Below are positions 20,449 through 22,957 of a DNA stretch of 22,957 bases, in pieces. The notes under the pieces were generated by a model. It did not search any database. It saw nothing but the letters and a program-made list of their open reading frames with translations, and was not told the origin of the DNA. Position 1 is the first letter of the stretch. Every line of letters begins with the position of its first letter. Origin of the DNA: Patescibacteria group bacterium (GTDB lineage Bacteria > Patescibacteriota > Minisyncoccia > Phycocordibacterales > UBA1006). Both the position numbers and the translations under genes were made by a program. The stretch lies in contig JAGQMO010000016.1 of assembly GCA_020428615.1 (NCBI GenBank), positions 1 to 22,957 on the forward strand, given 5' to 3'.

Positions 20449-20499
20449 CAATTATTCGACTAATGTTGGCTTCATTTGTGGGGTCAACCACTTAGTGTT

Positions 20500-21114
20500 A
20501 TGAAATTTATTATAGGAATCAAGGAACAAATGACCCAATTCTTTAGCGAAGACGGTATGGTTGTTCCTGCAACGATTATTTCTGTTCCAACAGCAACGGT
20601 AACCCAAGTTCGTACGCTTGAAAAAGATGGATACGAAGCGGTACAAATTGCTGCAGGGGAACGAAAAGAAAAAAATATCGCAAAACCGCAACGTGGTCAC
20701 TTTGGTGAAAAGGGTGCTTTTCGTTTTGTAAAAGAGTTTCGTTTTACAAATGACAAACCTGAGCTCACCGTTGGAGACACGCTCGATGCTTCAGTATTTG
20801 AAGCTGGTGATGTGGTAAACGTATCTGGAATCTCAAAAGGTAAAGGATTCCAAGGTGTGGTAAAGCGACATAATTTTTCAGGAGCTCCAACATCACACGG
20901 ACACCGTCACGACACTCGTCGTCCGGGATCTATTGGTGCAGGAGGCCCTCAACGAGTATTCAAGGGTACTCGCATGGCAGGTCGAACAGGTCAAGATCGT
21001 GTTACCGTCAAGAACCTTGAGGTTGTTGCGGTTGATGCGAAAAAAGGACAATTATTGGTTAAAGGAGCATTACCAGGACGACGAGGAACCGTTGTTGAGG
21101 TAGTTTCCAAATAA
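20500..21114 (+). CDS. rplC: Ribosomal protein uL3
   Basis: 204 residues from ATG 20500, giving MKFIIGIKEQMTQFFSEDGMVVPATII, the L3 start. uL3 begins 50S assembly and its extension reaches the peptidyl transferase centre. Conserved features: KPQRGHFGEKGAF, GISKGKGFQGVVKRHNFSGAPTSHGHRHDTRRPGSIGAGGPQRVFKGTRMAGRTG and VKGALPGRRGTVVEV. The Gln that PrmB methylates in E. coli (QNQTPG) is not present; GAGGPQ replaces it, as in many bacteria without PrmB. A TTG eight codons upstream opens the frame but adds non-family residues. Confidence 0.97.
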   Translation: MKFIIGIKEQMTQFFSEDGMVVPATIISVPTATVTQVRTLEKDGYEAVQIAAGERKEKNIAKPQRGHFGEKGAFRFVKEFRFTNDKPELTVGDTLDASVFEAGDVVNVSGISKGKGFQGVVKRHNFSGAPTSHGHRHDTRRPGSIGAGGPQRVFKGTRMAGRTGQDRVTVKNLEVVAVDAKKGQLLVKGALPGRRGTVVEVVSK

Positions 21115-21128
21115 GCTCACAGAGAACT

Positions 21129-21800
21129 ATGAAAACGAAAGTATACGATCATAAGGGAAAAGAAGCGCGCAGCATTGATCTTCCCGATACTCTCTTTGGT
21201 CTTGATTGGAACGCTGATCTCGTTCACCAGGTAGTTGTTGGTATGCAGTCAAATGCACGTACCAATACCGCTCACACCAAAGACCGTAGCGAAGTTTCAG
21301 GAGGAGGTAAAAAACCATGGCGTCAAAAGGGAACAGGACAGGCACGACATGGATCGAAACGATCTCCTATTTGGTCTGGAGGAGGAATTACCTTCGGGCC
21401 ACGAAACGAACGCAACTATGACAAAAAAATCAACACAAAAATGCGCCGCAAGGCGTTGCTCGTTGCGCTCTCTCAAAAAATGCGTGATGGACAGGTGTTG
21501 TTTGTTGATGGATTTGAAACAGCTTCAGGAAAAACCAAGGACATGCAAGCAGTCTTTGATTCGCTTGAAAAGGTGTCAGGATTTGAAACATTGAATACGA
21601 AAAAACACAATAATGTATTTTTCACTGTGCCGGGTCTCACTGACATTGTGAAGAATGCAGCAAAGAATTTGTTTCATGTCTCTCTTGCAGATATTGCAAA
21701 TATCAATGTTGTTGACGTATTGAATCATCGATATCTTGTTCTTGCAGATCCTGAAAAAACGGTCGAATTTTTAGAAACAAAGCTAACGACAAAGAATTAA
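21129..21800 (+). CDS. rplD: Ribosomal protein uL4
   Basis: 223 residues. uL4 lines the exit tunnel, and in E. coli also represses the S10 operon. Features: VHQVVVGMQSNARTNTAHTKDRSEVSGGGKKPWRQKGTGQARHGSKRSPIWSGGGITFGP (the tunnel loop and its basic, glycine-rich flank), RNERNYDKKINTKMRRKALLVALSQK, and the C-terminal strand pattern NINVVDVLNHRYLVLADPEKTVEFLE. The start ATG is 14 bp after rplC; rplW starts one base after the stop, suggesting coupled translation. Confidence 0.96.
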   Translation: MKTKVYDHKGKEARSIDLPDTLFGLDWNADLVHQVVVGMQSNARTNTAHTKDRSEVSGGGKKPWRQKGTGQARHGSKRSPIWSGGGITFGPRNERNYDKKINTKMRRKALLVALSQKMRDGQVLFVDGFETASGKTKDMQAVFDSLEKVSGFETLNTKKHNNVFFTVPGLTDIVKNAAKNLFHVSLADIANINVVDVLNHRYLVLADPEKTVEFLETKLTTKN

Positions 21801-21801
21801 T

Positions 21802-22143
21802 ATGGCACTGTTTACAAAAGATTCGAAAAAAGAAAACAAAGCAGAGAACGCTACAACAAACGGATCAGAAGATCTCTCATGGGTATTGATGGATCCGCGT
21901 GTTACTGAAAAATCTGCAATGATTTCGGGGAATAATGTATTTACCTTTAACGTTGCTCCTCAGGCAAACAAAATCCAAATCAAAAAAGCAGTTGCGCAAA
22001 AGTACAAAGTTACTCCTGTTGCAGTCAATGTGGTACATCAACAACCTCGCAAAACCATGAAGCGCGGACGAAAAACTCACGTGAAGGCAACAAAAAAAGC
22101 AATGGTAACTCTCAAAAAAGGAGATACTATTGAACTTGCGTAG
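21802..22143 (+). CDS. rplW: Ribosomal protein uL23
   Basis: 113 residues. uL23 borders the exit-tunnel mouth and docks trigger factor, SRP and the translocon. The core is canonical: WVLMDPRVTEKSAMI, FTFNVAPQANKIQIKKAVAQKYKVTPVAVNVV, and the arm KTMKRGRKTHVKATKKAMVTLKKGD. The first 25 residues (MALFTKDSKKENKAENATTNGSEDL) form a charged, probably disordered extension beyond the usual start. It starts one base after rplD. The 90-bp spacer to rplB is long for this operon and holds hairpins. Confidence 0.95.
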   Translation: MALFTKDSKKENKAENATTNGSEDLSWVLMDPRVTEKSAMISGNNVFTFNVAPQANKIQIKKAVAQKYKVTPVAVNVVHQQPRKTMKRGRKTHVKATKKAMVTLKKGDTIELA

Positions 22144-22170
22144 TTGTTGACTACTTTATTATGAAAGGTG

Positions 22171-22191
22171 CCAATACCTGATAAGTATTGG
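22171..22191 (+). other. Hairpin in the rplW-rplB spacer
   Basis: CCAATAC (22171-22177) pairs with GTATTGG (22185-22191), loop CTGATAA; a second stem GAGCA/TGCTC follows near 22205-22219. There is no U-run. It could control rplB translation or mRNA processing. Confidence 0.4.
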
Positions 22192-22233
22192 AATAACTAT
22201 AGTTCGAGCAGCTGATATGTGCTCACCAGTAAT

Positions 22234-22957
22234 ATGAAAAAATACAAACCAACATCGCCTTCACGGCGAAATATGGTAACACTTGATTATCGAAAAACGC
22301 TCACAGCGTCAAAACCGCACAAAGCGTTAACCTCTGGAGGAAAACGTTCAGTTGGGCGAAATAATCAAGGTCGCATCACCACCAGACACAAAGGTGGAGG
22401 AAACAAGCGAAAGTATCGCGTTATTGATTTCTTGTATAACAAACATGATATTCCGGCAAAAATCGAAACGGTCGAATACGATCCGAATCGATCAGCTTTT
22501 ATTTCATTGGTATGTTATGCAGATGGAGAACGGCGGTATGTTGTTATGCCAAAAGGAGTGGAGGTAGGAGATACATTTTTAGTATCAGAAAACGCTCCGC
22601 TTGCTCCAGGAAATCGATTACCGCTTTATAAAGTTCCCGTTGGAACGTTTGTGTACAATATCGAACTCAAACCGAAAGGTGGATCAAAATTAGTTCGTTC
22701 TGCAGGTGTATACGCTCAAGTTACCGCTCATGATGGAGGATATACCAATATTAAACTTCCTTCAGGAGAGGTACGCAAGGTGCCTGATCAATCGTATGCG
22801 TGTGTTGGAGAAGTTTCTAATTCCGACTACAAGTTGATCAAGGGAGGAAAGGCCGGTCGCTCACGTTGGCTTGGTATCAGACCAACCGTACGTGGTACTG
22901 CTATGAACCCTGTTGATCACCCCCACGGAGGAGGAGAAGGGCGTCAAGGAATCGGAT
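22234..22957 (+). CDS. rplB: Ribosomal protein uL2, 3' end outside window
   Basis: 241 codons are visible from ATG 22234; the gene runs off the window. uL2 is essential for subunit association and peptidyl transfer. Seen: MKKYKPTSPSRRNMVTLDYR, GRNNQGRITTRHKGGGNKRKYRVIDF (rRNA-binding basic loop), VEYDPNRSAFISLV, IELKPKGGSKLVRSAG, VTAHDGGYTNIKLPSGEVRKV, and the catalytic-region GTAMNPVDHPHGGGEG with the conserved His. No Shine-Dalgarno is visible before the ATG. The visible part shows no unusual substitution except shortening around the N-terminal loop. Confidence 0.96.
   Translation, partial: MKKYKPTSPSRRNMVTLDYRKTLTASKPHKALTSGGKRSVGRNNQGRITTRHKGGGNKRKYRVIDFLYNKHDIPAKIETVEYDPNRSAFISLVCYADGERRYVVMPKGVEVGDTFLVSENAPLAPGNRLPLYKVPVGTFVYNIELKPKGGSKLVRSAGVYAQVTAHDGGYTNIKLPSGEVRKVPDQSYACVGEVSNSDYKLIKGGKAGRSRWLGIRPTVRGTAMNPVDHPHGGGEGRQGIG

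Noticed and set aside
20500..21114. Missing PrmB-target Gln in uL3 as an oddity
   Set aside because: Many bacteria lack this Gln, so it is not informative.
1..22957. CRISPR arrays, insertion sequences, tRNA or rRNA genes
   Set aside because: No spaced direct repeats, transposase-like frames, cloverleaf patterns or rRNA segments were found by eye.
1..22957. UGA recoding as in some Patescibacteria
   Set aside because: No real gene needs UGA as a sense codon and comEC ends with UGA.

Overview
The window comes from a small-genome bacterium of moderate to low GC. It most resembles the Candidate Phyla Radiation (Patescibacteria, Parcubacteria-like). This assignment is an inference from several features: EF-P with a Gln/Arg-rich loop tip in place of the usual PGKG, archaeal-type UMP and CMP kinases in a bacterial ribosomal-protein neighbourhood, a split ComEC, a str operon without fusA or tuf, almost no Shine-Dalgarno sequences, and several proteins I cannot place. 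The genetic code looks standard. No real gene has an in-frame UGA, and UGA is used as a stop once (comEC); the other stops are UAA or UAG.

Layout. 1-550: end of ssb, then rpsR and a terminator. 549-2619: a divergent pair. On the minus strand is an unusual protein joining an archaeal ThrRS-type editing domain to a SAM methyltransferase; on the plus strand is a TrmB-like regulator broken by one frameshift. 2620-5970: an intergenic stretch, then efp, an unknown small gene and recJ, all minus. 5968-9728: an unknown small gene, a HIT protein, the ComEC membrane part, a CMP kinase and the detached ComEC-type metallo-beta-lactamase. 9757-11910: a 594-residue protein of unknown family and rpmB, both minus. 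12113-13700: a site-2 protease, then rpsL-rpsG. 13703-13819: a structured, terminator-bearing element. 13854-18394: peptidase E-like (minus), khpA, an unknown membrane-anchored protein, adk, an archaeal-type UMP kinase, map, and a putative HExxH metalloprotease. 18395-22957: a repeat-rich terminator region and long leader, then tuf-rpsJ-rplC-rplD-rplW-rplB; rplB runs off the end.

Two architectural patterns recur. Many genes carry a -10 hexamer (TATAAT or a close match) ending only 6-7 nt before the start codon, which would give leaderless or near-leaderless mRNAs. Many terminators also have the stop codon inside the hairpin. Together they suggest tightly packed, mostly single-gene transcription units, whereas the ribosomal genes keep real leaders and polycistronic structure.

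Most of the content is translation (S18, EF-P, L28, S12, S7, EF-Tu, S10, L3, L4, L23, L2, Map), nucleotide kinases (Adk, Cmk, UMPK), DNA uptake or repair (ComEC pieces, RecJ, SSB) and proteolysis. The most unusual items are the editing-domain/methyltransferase fusion, the leaderless promoter pattern, the mutually exclusive hairpins at 18415-18505 with the tuf leader, and the orphan 594-residue protein.
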